A stretch of 64,000 nt of DNA. Origin: Corynebacterium sp. p3-SID1145. GTDB taxonomy: Bacteria; Actinomycetota; Actinomycetes; Mycobacteriales; Mycobacteriaceae. Shown in pieces: positions 17,874-26,715 of this stretch. The stretch's first letter is position 1. Each line of letters opens with the position of its first letter. The notes below the pieces were generated by a model. It had not been told where the DNA came from, did no database searches, and saw only the letters and a list, made by a program, of their open reading frames with translations. The translations under genes and the position numbers were made by a program. The stretch spans positions 62,001 to 126,000 of the forward strand of contig JALXXC010000007.1 of assembly GCA_025144245.1 (NCBI GenBank), read 5' to 3'.

Positions 17874-18794
17874 CTACCGGTATCGTACCCCATCGACCCA
17901 TTTACCGAAACGATCGGCGACGACGTTGTCCCACCGCGACGGCCAGACGAAATAGCGTCCGTGGTTACCGCCAGTCGCCTCGGACGCACGGAGGGTGGCC
18001 AGCGAGAAGTCGCACACGCCGTCGAGCGGCAGGCAGTAGTTGGCGCGGTTTCGGGTCGCGGCAGCAGTCTTAGAATTCAGCGGCGACCAGCCGACCAGAC
18101 CGCCCGCACCGCCGCCGGCCACACCGACGGTGGCAGGATCGCCCGGCGCGGTCATCGGGTTGCCCAGGTAGACGGCACCGGCGAGCTGTCCGCGGCGCGC
18201 GATTTCACGCTCAGCGTCCTGCAGGATCATCGCTCCCTGCGAGAATCCGACGACGACGTACTGGGGGCGGCATCCGGTGGCGCGCTGGTAGTCGTCGATC
18301 TGGCGGATCACTCCGACGCGGCCAGTGCCCACTGAACCGACGAAGTCGCGGGCCGCCTGTGCTCCCATCTGGAACAGCGGGAGCGCGTAAACGCCCACGA
18401 GGTTCAACGTCTGCGCGAGGGTGCGCGGCAGCGCCGGGACGGTGCCGTGATACTCGGGCATGAACGCCGGGTAGTACTCGGGGCCGAGCCCCAGGACCTC
18501 GACGTTATTCATCAGGGACTTGCCACTGTGGGTGGCGCGGTAGCGGCTTTCCGAGGTACGCAGGAAGGCGCGGATATGCTCGCCCTCCCAGCCGTTGGAC
18601 ACCCAGGGGCTACTCGCGTAGCTAGTGCGGCCGATGTTGGGCTGCCCGGAGCCGCGGGCGGCGACGACGGCGACAGCCGGGCACGCGCGGGCTTCAGCGC
18701 GCTTGGGTGCGGCGGGAACGACGGTGCAGGTGACAGCGAGGACGAAGGCGAGGACGACTGCGAGCGCGCGACGGCGCGAGACAAGGTGGGACAC
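17874..18794 (-). CDS. Cutinase-family serine esterase
   Basis: This 306-residue protein has a signal peptide (RRRALAVVLAFVLAVTC). The mature part starts near CPAVAVVAARGSGQ, the cutinase/Culp signature. The nucleophile is in VVVGFSQGAMI, and the catalytic Asp and His in YCLPLDGVCD and GGNHGRYFVW. Corynebacterial and mycobacterial members act on ester bonds in the cell envelope or medium. It is 56 bp downstream of proA and reads the same way. Confidence 0.88.
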   Translation of the reverse strand: MSHLVSRRRALAVVLAFVLAVTCTVVPAAPKRAEARACPAVAVVAARGSGQPNIGRTSYASSPWVSNGWEGEHIRAFLRTSESRYRATHSGKSLMNNVEVLGLGPEYYPAFMPEYHGTVPALPRTLAQTLNLVGVYALPLFQMGAQAARDFVGSVGTGRVGVIRQIDDYQRATGCRPQYVVVGFSQGAMILQDAEREIARRGQLAGAVYLGNPMTAPGDPATVGVAGGGAGGLVGWSPLNSKTAAATRNRANYCLPLDGVCDFSLATLRASEATGGNHGRYFVWPSRWDNVVADRFGKWVDGVRYR

Positions 18795-18850
18795 GGCGGG
18801 GATGTTCCTCTGTGTGAAGTTTTCAATGACGGGAACATCCTAAACCGAAA

Positions 18851-20128
18851 CTAGTCGCGCGTCTGTCCAGTACCCTCCAAAATCCACTTCGTGCTAGTCA
18901 ACTCCGGTAGCGCCATGGGGCCGCGGGCGTGGAGCTTCTGGGTGGAAATGCCGATCTCGGCTCCCATTCCGTACTGCTCGCCGTCAGTGAAGGCGGTCGA
19001 AGCGTTGATCATGACGGCGGCGGCGTCGACCTCCGCGGCGAATTTCTGGCAGGTGTACGCGTTGAGCGACGCAATCGCCTCAGTGTGTCCCGACGTGTAC
19101 TGCGCGATGTGGGCAATTGCCCCGTCCACCCCGTCGACGATCTGCACGGCGATGTCCATCGAGAGATATTCGTCGGTCCAATCTTCCTCCGTCGCGGCGA
19201 CCACGTTCTCCGCGCCGAGAGCAGAGAGCTTATCGACGTCCCCGTGCACCGTCACCCCCGCCTCCTGCAGCTCAGTGATGACGCGGAGCTGGTCGCGGGG
19301 GTCGAGGGCGCCGTCGATAAGCACTGTTTCGGTCGCGTTGCACACGGAGCAACGGCGCGTCTTTCCGTTGATCGCCATGGCGATTGCTTGGTCGAGGTCC
19401 GCATCGGCGTCAATGTAGAAGTGGCAGTTGCCCGTGCCGGTCTCGATAGCGGGCACGGTCGCTCCTGTGACCACCGCCTCGATGAGGCGGGCCGAGCCGC
19501 GCGGAATGACAACGTCGACGAGTCCGCGCGCGGTGATGAGGTCCTGGACCGAATCGTGGGACTCGCACGGGAGGAGCTGCACGATCTCGCGCGGCAGGCC
19601 ATACTTCTCCGCGACGTCCTGGAGGATTTCCACGAGCGCCTCATTCGAGTTCCGCGCCGACTTCGACCCGCGCAGAAGCGCCACGTTGCCCGACTTCAAC
19701 GCAAGACCGAAGGCGTCGACCGTTACATTCGGACGGGCTTCGTAGACCATGCCCATGACGCCGAGGGGCACGCGGACCTGCTTCATTTGGATGCCGTTCG
19801 GCATGAGCCCGCCGCGCAGCACCTCCCCTACCGGGTCGGTGAGCGACGCCACCTGGCGCAGGCCACCCGCGATCCCTTCGATGCGCGAGGCGTCGAGCGC
19901 GAGACGGTCGATGAGCGATTCGCTCAAACCGTTCGCTTTTCCTTCCTCGATATCTTTGTTATTCGCGGCGAGAATCTCGTCCGTTCGATCGGCGAGCTCG
20001 TCCGCGGCGGCGTGCAGCACCGCATCCTTGTCCGGCGTGGCGAGCGTGGCCAAGACTGGAGCCACCTTCTTCGCCGCGCGGGCCTTAGTCAGGACTTCTT
20101 CGCGTTCAATTTCTCTCGAATCGGTCAT
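18851..20128 (-). CDS. proA: Glutamate-5-semialdehyde dehydrogenase (gamma-glutamyl phosphate reductase)
   Basis: This 425-residue protein starts at MTDSREIER. The catalytic Cys is in [14 protein letters not shown] and the substrate loop in [11 protein letters not shown]. It reduces glutamyl-5-phosphate made by ProB (encoded at 28444-29562) in proline synthesis. In related genomes proA follows proB and the 2-hydroxyacid dehydrogenase closely; here a phosphonate island of about 7.3 kb lies between them. Its start is only 32 bp from the island's last gene, so it may be read from island promoters. It holds two copies of the overrepresented 11-mer. Confidence 0.96.
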   Translation of the reverse strand: MTDSREIEREEVLTKARAAKKVAPVLATLATPDKDAVLHAAADELADRTDEILAANNKDIEEGKANGLSESLIDRLALDASRIEGIAGGLRQVASLTDPVGEVLRGGLMPNGIQMKQVRVPLGVMGMVYEARPNVTVDAFGLALKSGNVALLRGSKSARNSNEALVEILQDVAEKYGLPREIVQLLPCESHDSVQDLITARGLVDVVIPRGSARLIEAVVTGATVPAIETGTGNCHFYIDADADLDQAIAMAINGKTRRCSVCNATETVLIDGALDPRDQLRVITELQEAGVTVHGDVDKLSALGAENVVAATEEDWTDEYLSMDIAVQIVDGVDGAIAHIAQYTSGHTEAIASLNAYTCQKFAAEVDAAAVMINASTAFTDGEQYGMGAEIGISTQKLHARGPMALPELTSTKWILEGTGQTRD

Positions 20129-20160
20129 GCTCGCCCACTGTAATGGAATCAATCACGAAT

Positions 20161-21171
20161 TTAAGCTGCAGGGATAACCAGCCGTCGAAGAAACGAATTC
20201 TTAGAAACCAGTTCACCGGGAAGCTCCGCCAAACTGATCGGTGGCCCCGCAACTGCATCCCAACCAATTCTTGCGCCCGTATTTTCAACAAAGTCCACAG
20301 CTTGAGCCAGATGGCGCGGCTCGTAGTTGTGCACACCAGTTACCGTGCGCCATCCTCGGACAACCCACTCTGGGTCCAACGCCACGTTTGGCGACGGAGC
20401 CACAGACCCGGCCAAAACAGCTGTTCCACCTACGTTCAAGGTCGAAAGTGCCCCTGAGACCCCTTCCGACACTCCCGAAAAATCGAAAACAACATCAGCT
20501 TGGATCCCGCTTGGATCATTGACGAGCTCGTCAGCAGACGCCTCTGCGAGATGGAACGAGTTCCCATTGATATCGCAGCCGATAATCCTTCCTGCTCTTC
20601 TTCTCTCCGCCTCGGAAAGCGCAACAAGTCCCAGCATCCCAATGCCGTTGATGAGCACCGTCCGGCCCTCGATTTCATCTGCCGCCTCAAACGCCGACAT
20701 GACGGTTGCGACTGCACAGCTAGCCACCGAAGCAGCGACATCAGGCACTTCTTGCGCTACCGGAATCACTGTTTGCCCCGCAAGAAGATGAATATGGGTC
20801 GCGTATGTCCCCGACAACGGCCATGGGCCACGGAGAGATTCGTGCCCGACCTTTTGTACAGAGAGACATTTCGCTGTCAGTCCGCTGCGACACCGAGCAC
20901 ACTCCCCACACGAAGAGACAACGGAGAACACTACTCGCTGCCCAGTTTCAAGACCGGCCCTTTTGGAAACGACGACCTCGCCCACACCTTCATGCCCCAA
21001 TACGGACGGAGAGGGACTCGATCGGCGTCCTTGGACTGTGTGCCGATCAGAACCGCAGACTGTGGCTCCTGTAAGCCGGACTAGTAGTTCCCCGTCTTTC
21101 AGCTCGGGAAAGGCCAACTCCTTCAACTCAAAGGCTGAGCCACCGTTCCACACTTGTGCAGTTGCAACCAT
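20161..21171 (-). CDS. Zinc alcohol dehydrogenase, phosphonate-associated (HpnZ-type)
   Basis: This 336-residue medium-chain dehydrogenase has catalytic zinc Cys39 (TVCGSDRH), GHEGVGEV, and structural zinc cysteines at 88, 91, 94 and 102. The Rossmann segment is INGIGMLGLVALSEAERR. It matches the TIGR03366-type family found beside phosphonatase-like hydrolases. It probably interconverts the aldehyde left after C-P cleavage and its alcohol; the substrate is inferred from context only. It begins 3 bp after the hydrolase gene. Base composition is AT-richer than the flanking genes. Confidence 0.8.
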   Translation of the reverse strand: MVATAQVWNGGSAFELKELAFPELKDGELLVRLTGATVCGSDRHTVQGRRSSPSPSVLGHEGVGEVVVSKRAGLETGQRVVFSVVSSCGECARCRSGLTAKCLSVQKVGHESLRGPWPLSGTYATHIHLLAGQTVIPVAQEVPDVAASVASCAVATVMSAFEAADEIEGRTVLINGIGMLGLVALSEAERRRAGRIIGCDINGNSFHLAEASADELVNDPSGIQADVVFDFSGVSEGVSGALSTLNVGGTAVLAGSVAPSPNVALDPEWVVRGWRTVTGVHNYEPRHLAQAVDFVENTGARIGWDAVAGPPISLAELPGELVSKNSFLRRLVIPAA

Positions 21172-21174
21172 GAG

Positions 21175-21846
21175 CTAGCTAAGGAGGTCGGTGTTAGTGA
21201 ACTCAGCCGCCGATTCAAGAATCACGTCAGCGCCAAGATCGACGAAGTCCTGACGGTTGAGGTGGCCACTCATCACACCCACCGACATCACACCCGCGCG
21301 TTGGGCGGAGACCACGTCCGCTTCTGTGTCGCCGACGCTGATAACTGCATCCTTGTCGGAGATACCGCTACGTTCCATCGCCAGCTGAATCAAATAGGGT
21401 TCGGGCCGTCCCACTGGAACTTCATCGCCCGCGGCAAGAACATCAATCTGCCCATTTTCGCTCCACGCCAACCCGGACAAAATAATCTCGGCGATCTCGC
21501 GAGAGAAACCTGTTGTCAACGCAATCTTCGCGCCCGCTTGGTGAATGGCGTTCAGTGCATCTTCAACGCCGGGAAGTGGCACAGGTGGATTCGCCTCGTA
21601 TGTGGACTTCAGTTCCTCCCTGAACCATGCCCATGCAGTATCAATATTCTCATCGCTCGGCTCTACGCCGCCAATTTCAAATAACTTTCCGATGGCGTAC
21701 TTCTTCTCTGTCCCCATCAACTGCTGAAACTGCTCGGTCGTGTATGAAGCACCCGCACGTTCGGTTGTCTCGCGCAGAACGCGGTATACCTCATCCCGGT
21801 CATTAATCGTGGTACCGGCCATGTCGAAAACGACTAGTTTCTTCAT
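21175..21846 (-). CDS. Phosphonatase-like HAD hydrolase
   Basis: This 223-residue HAD-superfamily protein has nucleophile Asp8 in VFDMAGTT, motif II LTTGFSRE and motif III SVGDTEADVVSAQRAG. It fits the TIGR03351 phosphonatase-like group. The cap contains MGTEK (44-48), which lines up with MGLLK of PhnX, whose Lys53 forms the Schiff base with phosphonoacetaldehyde, so Lys48 may do the same. The PhnX His three residues later is Ala here, so the substrate may differ. A Shine-Dalgarno (AGAAAGGAAAG) precedes the ATG; phnE ends 12 bp upstream. Confidence 0.82.
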   Translation of the reverse strand: MKKLVVFDMAGTTINDRDEVYRVLRETTERAGASYTTEQFQQLMGTEKKYAIGKLFEIGGVEPSDENIDTAWAWFREELKSTYEANPPVPLPGVEDALNAIHQAGAKIALTTGFSREIAEIILSGLAWSENGQIDVLAAGDEVPVGRPEPYLIQLAMERSGISDKDAVISVGDTEADVVSAQRAGVMSVGVMSGHLNRQDFVDLGADVILESAAEFTNTDLLS

Positions 21847-21858
21847 TTTCTTTCCTTT

Positions 21859-23541
21859 CTAACGGATGGTGTTACGGAGCCAAATGGAGAGCGCCTCAAC
21901 CAGGAGAACCACGACCAGCATCAGAATGAGAATCATGGTCACAACGTCGAACTGATTGACTCGCGCCGCATTCAGGAGAAGGAAGCCGACTCCTCCAGCA
22001 CCGACGACACCCAGCAAAGTGGCTGAACGAATATTCGTGTCCAGCAAATACAGCAAATGAGCAACAAAAGCGGGTGCTGCCTGACGCACCGTTGCCGCGA
22101 AGAACACTTGCGCACCGCTCGCACCCGTTGCGCGAATTGCTTCCTGCACCTTGGTGTCAGTCTCTTCCAGAGAATCGGCAACTAGCTTTGAAAGCAACCC
22201 GACAGCGCCGACCGCTAGAGCGAGAGTTCCTGCGACTGCTCCAAGTCCAGAGATCACGACGAAAATGATCGCCAGGATCAATTCCGGGATGCCGCGGACC
22301 ACCACAATCAGTCCCCGGAAAAAGCCGTGAACGCCAGGGTGACGCACAACATTGCGTGCAGCAAGGCAGCCGATCGGAATCGCCAACACAGCACCGATCA
22401 ACGTTGCTGCAAAGGCGATCTGCAAAGTGACAATTAGCTGCTCAATCATGGAGTCCAGCGCTCCTCCAGTTGACGGAGGGAAGAACAGCCCCATGATTTG
22501 CGGAATATCTTTCAGGCCCCCCAGAATCTGTGCCCAATCCAACTCAACTGTCCACAAGCACCAGACTGTGAACGCAATTAGCGCAAGACAGCTCGAAAAC
22601 CTGGCTACTCGATCGCGATTCCACGGTGGAGTCAAACGAGATGTCTGTTTCGGTGTTCTCTTCCCGCCGAGCAACTTGTCAGCCCAGGTACGTTGAGTGC
22701 TTCGCTCAGAACCATTCAGAAGAACCTTGCGAATCGCACCAGAGATCATTTCCAGCACGATGCACATCACCAAAACGATCAACGCGAGTGCCATCCCCCG
22801 CTGGTAATTCAACACACGAAGCGAATCTGAAATCGCGAGGCCGATGCCGCCGACGCCCACATATCCGAGCAAGACCGACGTCCGCAGGTTGATGTCGAAG
22901 CGGTGAAGAGCCGTGGCAATGACCTGGGGAAGCAGCACCTGTGGGATCGCGGCCCAAATCTGTTGTGGCCGGGTCCCACCAGCCGCCTCAATGGATTCCC
23001 TCGGGCCGTCATCCAAGTCTTCGATGGCATCTGCATAGAGTTTTGCGATCATTCCCACTGAGTGGAAACCCATTGCCAAAATCCCCGCGGCAGCTCCCAA
23101 CCCGAAAATTCTCAAGAAGAGAATTGCGAGCACAAGATCAGGAATAGCGCGAGCCAACACAGTCATTGCGCGTCCAGCGATCTGAGCGCCCCTGCTTGGG
23201 GAGGTCGGCCTTGCAGATAGAAGCGCGACCGGAATCGACAACAGAACCGCCAGAAGTGTGGATAACGCCACGATAGCGACTGTTTCACCTATCAGAGCCA
23301 GCGTTTCTTGGAAGCTAGGGAAATCAAGCGGGAACATGCGCTGCACAAACCGTGCGGCGTTGTCCACTGACTGCGCCAATACACCTGGATTGATTCCGAT
23401 GGATCGGATTGACCAAAGACCAACAAATATCAGCAAAACCAGGACTGATACGGCGACGATCTCATTGAGTGAGGGAGCCGGCCGCTTAGGCATGCTCGTC
23501 TGGGGCGCTTCATGTTGAGGCGCTTTCACGGTCGTGGTCAT
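21859..23541 (-). CDS. phnE: Phosphonate ABC permease, two PhnE domains fused
   Basis: The 560-residue protein contains two full PhnE permease domains in tandem (about 30-290 and 310-560). Each has its own membrane helices and EAA loop: AIEDLDDGPRESIEAAGGT in the first, SLEETDTKVQEAIRATGAS in the second. Many systems use one PhnE homodimer or two separate genes; a single fused chain forms the whole channel here. The ATG overlaps the phnC stop by 4 bp, so subunit production is coupled. Confidence 0.9.
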   Translation of the reverse strand: MTTTVKAPQHEAPQTSMPKRPAPSLNEIVAVSVLVLLIFVGLWSIRSIGINPGVLAQSVDNAARFVQRMFPLDFPSFQETLALIGETVAIVALSTLLAVLLSIPVALLSARPTSPSRGAQIAGRAMTVLARAIPDLVLAILFLRIFGLGAAAGILAMGFHSVGMIAKLYADAIEDLDDGPRESIEAAGGTRPQQIWAAIPQVLLPQVIATALHRFDINLRTSVLLGYVGVGGIGLAISDSLRVLNYQRGMALALIVLVMCIVLEMISGAIRKVLLNGSERSTQRTWADKLLGGKRTPKQTSRLTPPWNRDRVARFSSCLALIAFTVWCLWTVELDWAQILGGLKDIPQIMGLFFPPSTGGALDSMIEQLIVTLQIAFAATLIGAVLAIPIGCLAARNVVRHPGVHGFFRGLIVVVRGIPELILAIIFVVISGLGAVAGTLALAVGAVGLLSKLVADSLEETDTKVQEAIRATGASGAQVFFAATVRQAAPAFVAHLLYLLDTNIRSATLLGVVGAGGVGFLLLNAARVNQFDVVTMILILMLVVVLLVEALSIWLRNTIR

Positions 23542-24326
23542 CGATTCACCCCCACCTCATCGGGCATCTCCAACCCCGATACCGCCGAGTAAATCGAGTT
23601 AGCATCTTCGACTGTCATGGTCGCGGTGTCGCGGTCAAGCACGATCCGCCCGGATCTTAGACCGATGATGCGGTCTGCAAAATCGACTGCCAGTTGAACC
23701 TGGTGCAGAGAACAGATCACGGTGAGCTGATCCTCAACCGAGATCTGGGTAAGAAACTCCATCACTTCCCGCGAGGAAACCGGGTCCAATGAGGCGACTG
23801 GCTCATCTGCAAGCAGCAGCTTCGGATTCTGCATCAGGGCACGTGCAATCGCCACCCGCTGCTGTTGCCCGCCTGAAAGTGTGTCGGCGCGCTGAAATGC
23901 GCGGTCCGCCAGACCGACGCGACTCAGTTTCTCCATCGCTTCTTCGCGCACCGACCTCGGGTACATCATGAGCGATAGTCGCGGCCCTTTGAGTGACCCC
24001 AACCGGCCCGTGCATACGTTTTCCAGTACAGACATCGGGCCGATGAGATTGAAGTGCTGGAAGATGACTCCAATATCTTTGCGGAGTTTTCGCGTACGCT
24101 TCGCGTCTAAGGCATTGAGTGTTTCCCCCAACACTTCGACCGTTCCGCTCGTCGGGGTGTGCATGCCATTCAGATGCCGCAGGAGGGTGGACTTTCCAGA
24201 GCCAGATAGGCCCAGAAGCACAGTAATTTCACCGGTTTTAATGTCGAGGTTCACCTCGTCAAGACCGAGAACACCGCCTCCGAAATCCTTGGTCACTTCC
24301 GTCAGCCGGACTATTGACCGTTTCAT
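23538..24326 (-). CDS. phnC: Phosphonate ABC transporter ATP-binding protein
   Basis: This 262-residue protein has Walker A GLSGSGKST (39-47), signature LSGGQQQRV and Walker B LLLADEPVASLDP, with PhnC-like IFQHFNLIGPMSVLENVCTGRLG. It energises PhnE. The reading frame is open a further 243 bp upstream, but that part overlaps the 3' end of phnD. AGAGGAG (24334-24340), 7 nt before 24326, marks the real start. Confidence 0.93.
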   Translation of the reverse strand: MKRSIVRLTEVTKDFGGGVLGLDEVNLDIKTGEITVLLGLSGSGKSTLLRHLNGMHTPTSGTVEVLGETLNALDAKRTRKLRKDIGVIFQHFNLIGPMSVLENVCTGRLGSLKGPRLSLMMYPRSVREEAMEKLSRVGLADRAFQRADTLSGGQQQRVAIARALMQNPKLLLADEPVASLDPVSSREVMEFLTQISVEDQLTVICSLHQVQLAVDFADRIIGLRSGRIVLDRDTATMTVEDANSIYSAVSGLEMPDEVGVNR

Positions 24327-24354
24327 CGTCTGGCTCCTCTCTACATATGTTGGA

Positions 24355-25308
24355 TTAACCGACGTTGCGGCAAGCTTCGGCATCCGTGGTTTCGCAGATC
24401 TCGCGGATGGAGTCGAAATCGGAGTCGTCGACTTCCACGTAGCCCCAACCAAGCTCCTCCGGCAGAACACACTCGTCTTCAGAAGAGCAGATTCCAGCGT
24501 CAACGAGTGCCGGCTTGTTTGCCTTTGTGCGGATCGCTTCGATGATCTTTTCACCAGTTTCACGGTCAAGGGTGCCGTAGTTGACCGCGATCGGGTCTTC
24601 GGTGATCGGGTCCGACTCCCAAATGGACTTCACGTCTCCGTCCTTTATCTGCCCCGACTTGGTCAGCGTCTCAACCATGGAATCGTGTGCAAATGCAACG
24701 TCGCAGTCGCCGGACGCGAGTGACAGAATCGAAGCATCGTGTCCTCCGGCCATCACTGGCTCAATGTCCGATTCCACATCAAGCCCAGCATCCATCATGC
24801 CCTTCATAGGCACGAGGTAACCAGATGTCGACGCCTGGTCGACGAAGCACACGGTGTGCCCCTTGAGATCATCAAGGTTGGCGATGTCGTTGTTGTCCGA
24901 CTTAACGTAAGCCAGAGAAGTATAGGATGGCGCATCTCCTTCCTCGTCCGTGCCGGATGCTGCAGGCTCAAGTTCGACACCAGTGTCTTTGGCAATCACG
25001 TAGGAGAAAGGTCCGAACGATGCGACATCGATCTGCCCCGCACGCATGCCTTCGATTACCGCTGCGTAGTCGGAGGCGTTTTGGAACTCGACATCGCGAC
25101 CAGTTTCCTTCTCAATGAGCTTGGTCAACGCCTCATAGTCGGCCATGAGCGAGTCAGAGGATTCAGCGGGCACTGCCGCGAACCTGATCGCTGGACCACC
25201 CGAGCTGTCAGACGAGTCGCCACAAGCTTGTAAAGAAAATGCCGAGATGGCGAGAACGGAGGTGAAAGCAATTCGACGGGAAATGGGAGACACTTTGAAA
25301 CCTTCCAT
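24355..25308 (-). CDS. phnD: Phosphonate-binding lipoprotein
   Basis: This 317-residue substrate-binding protein has an N-terminal signal ending in the lipobox LQAC (Cys29), so it is tethered to the membrane. The PhnD/SsuA-type body includes RFAAVPAESSDSLMADYEAL and GQIDVASFGPFSYVIA. It delivers phosphonates, phosphate esters or analogues to PhnE. ATG at 25308 is one candidate start; GTG at 25293 has GGAAGG 7 nt upstream and would still leave an intact signal. It is the first gene of the phnD-phnC-phnE-hydrolase-dehydrogenase unit. Confidence 0.9.
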   Translation of the reverse strand: MEGFKVSPISRRIAFTSVLAISAFSLQACGDSSDSSGGPAIRFAAVPAESSDSLMADYEALTKLIEKETGRDVEFQNASDYAAVIEGMRAGQIDVASFGPFSYVIAKDTGVELEPAASGTDEEGDAPSYTSLAYVKSDNNDIANLDDLKGHTVCFVDQASTSGYLVPMKGMMDAGLDVESDIEPVMAGGHDASILSLASGDCDVAFAHDSMVETLTKSGQIKDGDVKSIWESDPITEDPIAVNYGTLDRETGEKIIEAIRTKANKPALVDAGICSSEDECVLPEELGWGYVEVDDSDFDSIREICETTDAEACRNVG

Positions 25309-25368
25309 GGTCTAGGGGGTTGCGCCTCGGACAGACGCTCCAGCAGAAGTGTGCAACAAGCTAAACAA

Positions 25369-25382
25369 CTTGTCTATAGGAG
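25369..25382 (-). promoter_or_regulatory. Candidate GntR/HutC-type operator before phnD
   Basis: On the minus strand it reads CTCCTATAGACAAG, sharing 11 of 14 positions with the site at 26589-26602 and the strong half TATAGNCAAG. It lies about 60 bp upstream of the phnD start, where a promoter is expected. HutC/PhnF-type regulators bind such TATAGAC-centred palindromes. Confidence 0.55.
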
Positions 25383-25435
25383 CTAAAACAATTCACCTGC
25401 ATGTCATTTTCTACACATGCCAGGTTTGCTGAGCG

Positions 25436-26551
25436 TTAGAAGCCTTCAACCTGACCGCCAGACAAAGCCAGTTCAGCAACACCAAAAGAAAGTGTCATAC
25501 CAATTCCCGATGTCACAGCCAGCACAGTGGTTGAACTATCTGGCCTGTCCAAAATCAGATTCGTCTGCTTTGAATCCGCGTAATGCCCCATCCAGCGTTG
25601 CTTCACTCGCACATTACCGAGACCGAGATAATCCGCCGCAGCATCCTGCAAAGTCTGCGCCATAGCCTCATCAATAAAGGGCAGCGGACTCGCATCGTAG
25701 GTATGCGAGTCTCCAATCAAAATTCCTTCCGGAATACTGGTGGCCATCAAGTTGGCCACCATGTCTACCAGCTGCGGCTGGCGTAACTGAAGGTCTTGTC
25801 GCAACGCAGATGCGCTAGGCATCGCCGTGAATCCGTCATACCGAGCGAGCGACGTGCCAGTCAGCATGGCCAAATCCGAAGGCACGTGCCCAGGATTTTC
25901 AACAAGCGCCATGGCTAGCGTGCACACCCTCAAACCGTACTCCTCAGCTAATTCCGGAAACATATCCCCCAATTGGTCGCCAGGGCAGACTACGACCTCG
26001 CCCGCCTCGAAGTCACCACGTGAGGTGGCAACGTGGCCATCCCCTGCCCCAAATACCCTGGTATTCCACCTGAATTCCACGCCATCCCTTGACAGTCGCG
26101 CAGCGAGCGCGGGAGCAACCTCACGGGGATTCACCCTCATATCCCGGGGAAGGTGCGCCCCGCCCACAGCCTCAAGATGGGGATTTCCCACCGAAGAAGC
26201 AACGTCAGGGCCGCTAACAAGAACTACATCTTCACCCCCTCGATGATCTGCAAATTCTCGGAGAACTTGCATTTCGCACTCATTCATCGCCGGAATCCAT
26301 GTGCCAGATTCAGCAGCCCAGAAGCCCGCGTATTCCGCGGCAGCAAGCCATCCCTCGCGAGCTTGTCGAGCGACATGCTGAATCTGATCCGCCTGCCCCG
26401 TAAAGCAAGCGTGACCAAAATTCATGATTGACGAGTGAACTGGGCGGTCTTCCCCGTCCAGCACCAACACCCGTTTCCCGTCCCGGTGTCCATGAAAGGC
26501 CGTTGCGAGACCCAAGATTCCAGAGCCGACAACAATTAGGTCATAAGTCAT
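25436..26551 (-). CDS. FAD-dependent oxidoreductase, phosphonate-associated (HpnW-type)
   Basis: This 371-residue DAO-fold protein has the FAD-binding motif GSGILG (9-14) after YDLIVV and the DAO signature YLGLGNVRVKQRWMGHYAD near the C-terminus. It matches the TIGR03364 family, found beside phosphonatase-like hydrolases. The likely chemistry is oxidation of an amino- or N-alkyl-aminophosphonate to a phosphono-aldehyde for the HAD enzyme; this is context-based inference. It is transcribed from the intergenic region shared with the GntR gene and separated from phnD by 127 bp. Confidence 0.8.
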   Translation of the reverse strand: MTYDLIVVGSGILGLATAFHGHRDGKRVLVLDGEDRPVHSSIMNFGHACFTGQADQIQHVARQAREGWLAAAEYAGFWAAESGTWIPAMNECEMQVLREFADHRGGEDVVLVSGPDVASSVGNPHLEAVGGAHLPRDMRVNPREVAPALAARLSRDGVEFRWNTRVFGAGDGHVATSRGDFEAGEVVVCPGDQLGDMFPELAEEYGLRVCTLAMALVENPGHVPSDLAMLTGTSLARYDGFTAMPSASALRQDLQLRQPQLVDMVANLMATSIPEGILIGDSHTYDASPLPFIDEAMAQTLQDAAADYLGLGNVRVKQRWMGHYADSKQTNLILDRPDSSTTVLAVTSGIGMTLSFGVAELALSGGQVEGF

Positions 26552-26588
26552 ACCTTTATTGTCACCGGTTTATGGCCGCCTATCCACA

Positions 26589-26602
26589 CTTGGCTATACA
26601 AG
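26589..26602. promoter_or_regulatory. Candidate GntR/HutC-type operator in the divergent promoter
   Basis: CTTGGCTATACAAG is a near-perfect 14-bp palindrome (one mismatched pair) close to HutC/PhnF/DasR operators. It lies between the divergent FAD oxidoreductase (37 bp from its ATG) and the GntR gene, a position suited to control both. Confidence 0.6.
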
Positions 26603-26715
26603 TTAACCCTTTGTTCATCTACATATTTTTTTGGATGTGCCGCAAAGGATGTTTTAACAGCGTAACGGTCGACTATCCTCATGAAGGCCATCTCGATTTA
26701 CTCAAGGGGTTTTCA

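Noticed and set aside
23257..23265. Second DnaA-box-like TGTGGATAA inside phnE
   Set aside because: Isolated 9-mer in coding sequence with no cluster; not evidence of an origin.
24327..24569. Upstream extension of phnC (81 residues)
   Set aside because: Overlaps the 3' end of phnD in another frame, lacks homology, and a clear ribosome binding site precedes the inner ATG.
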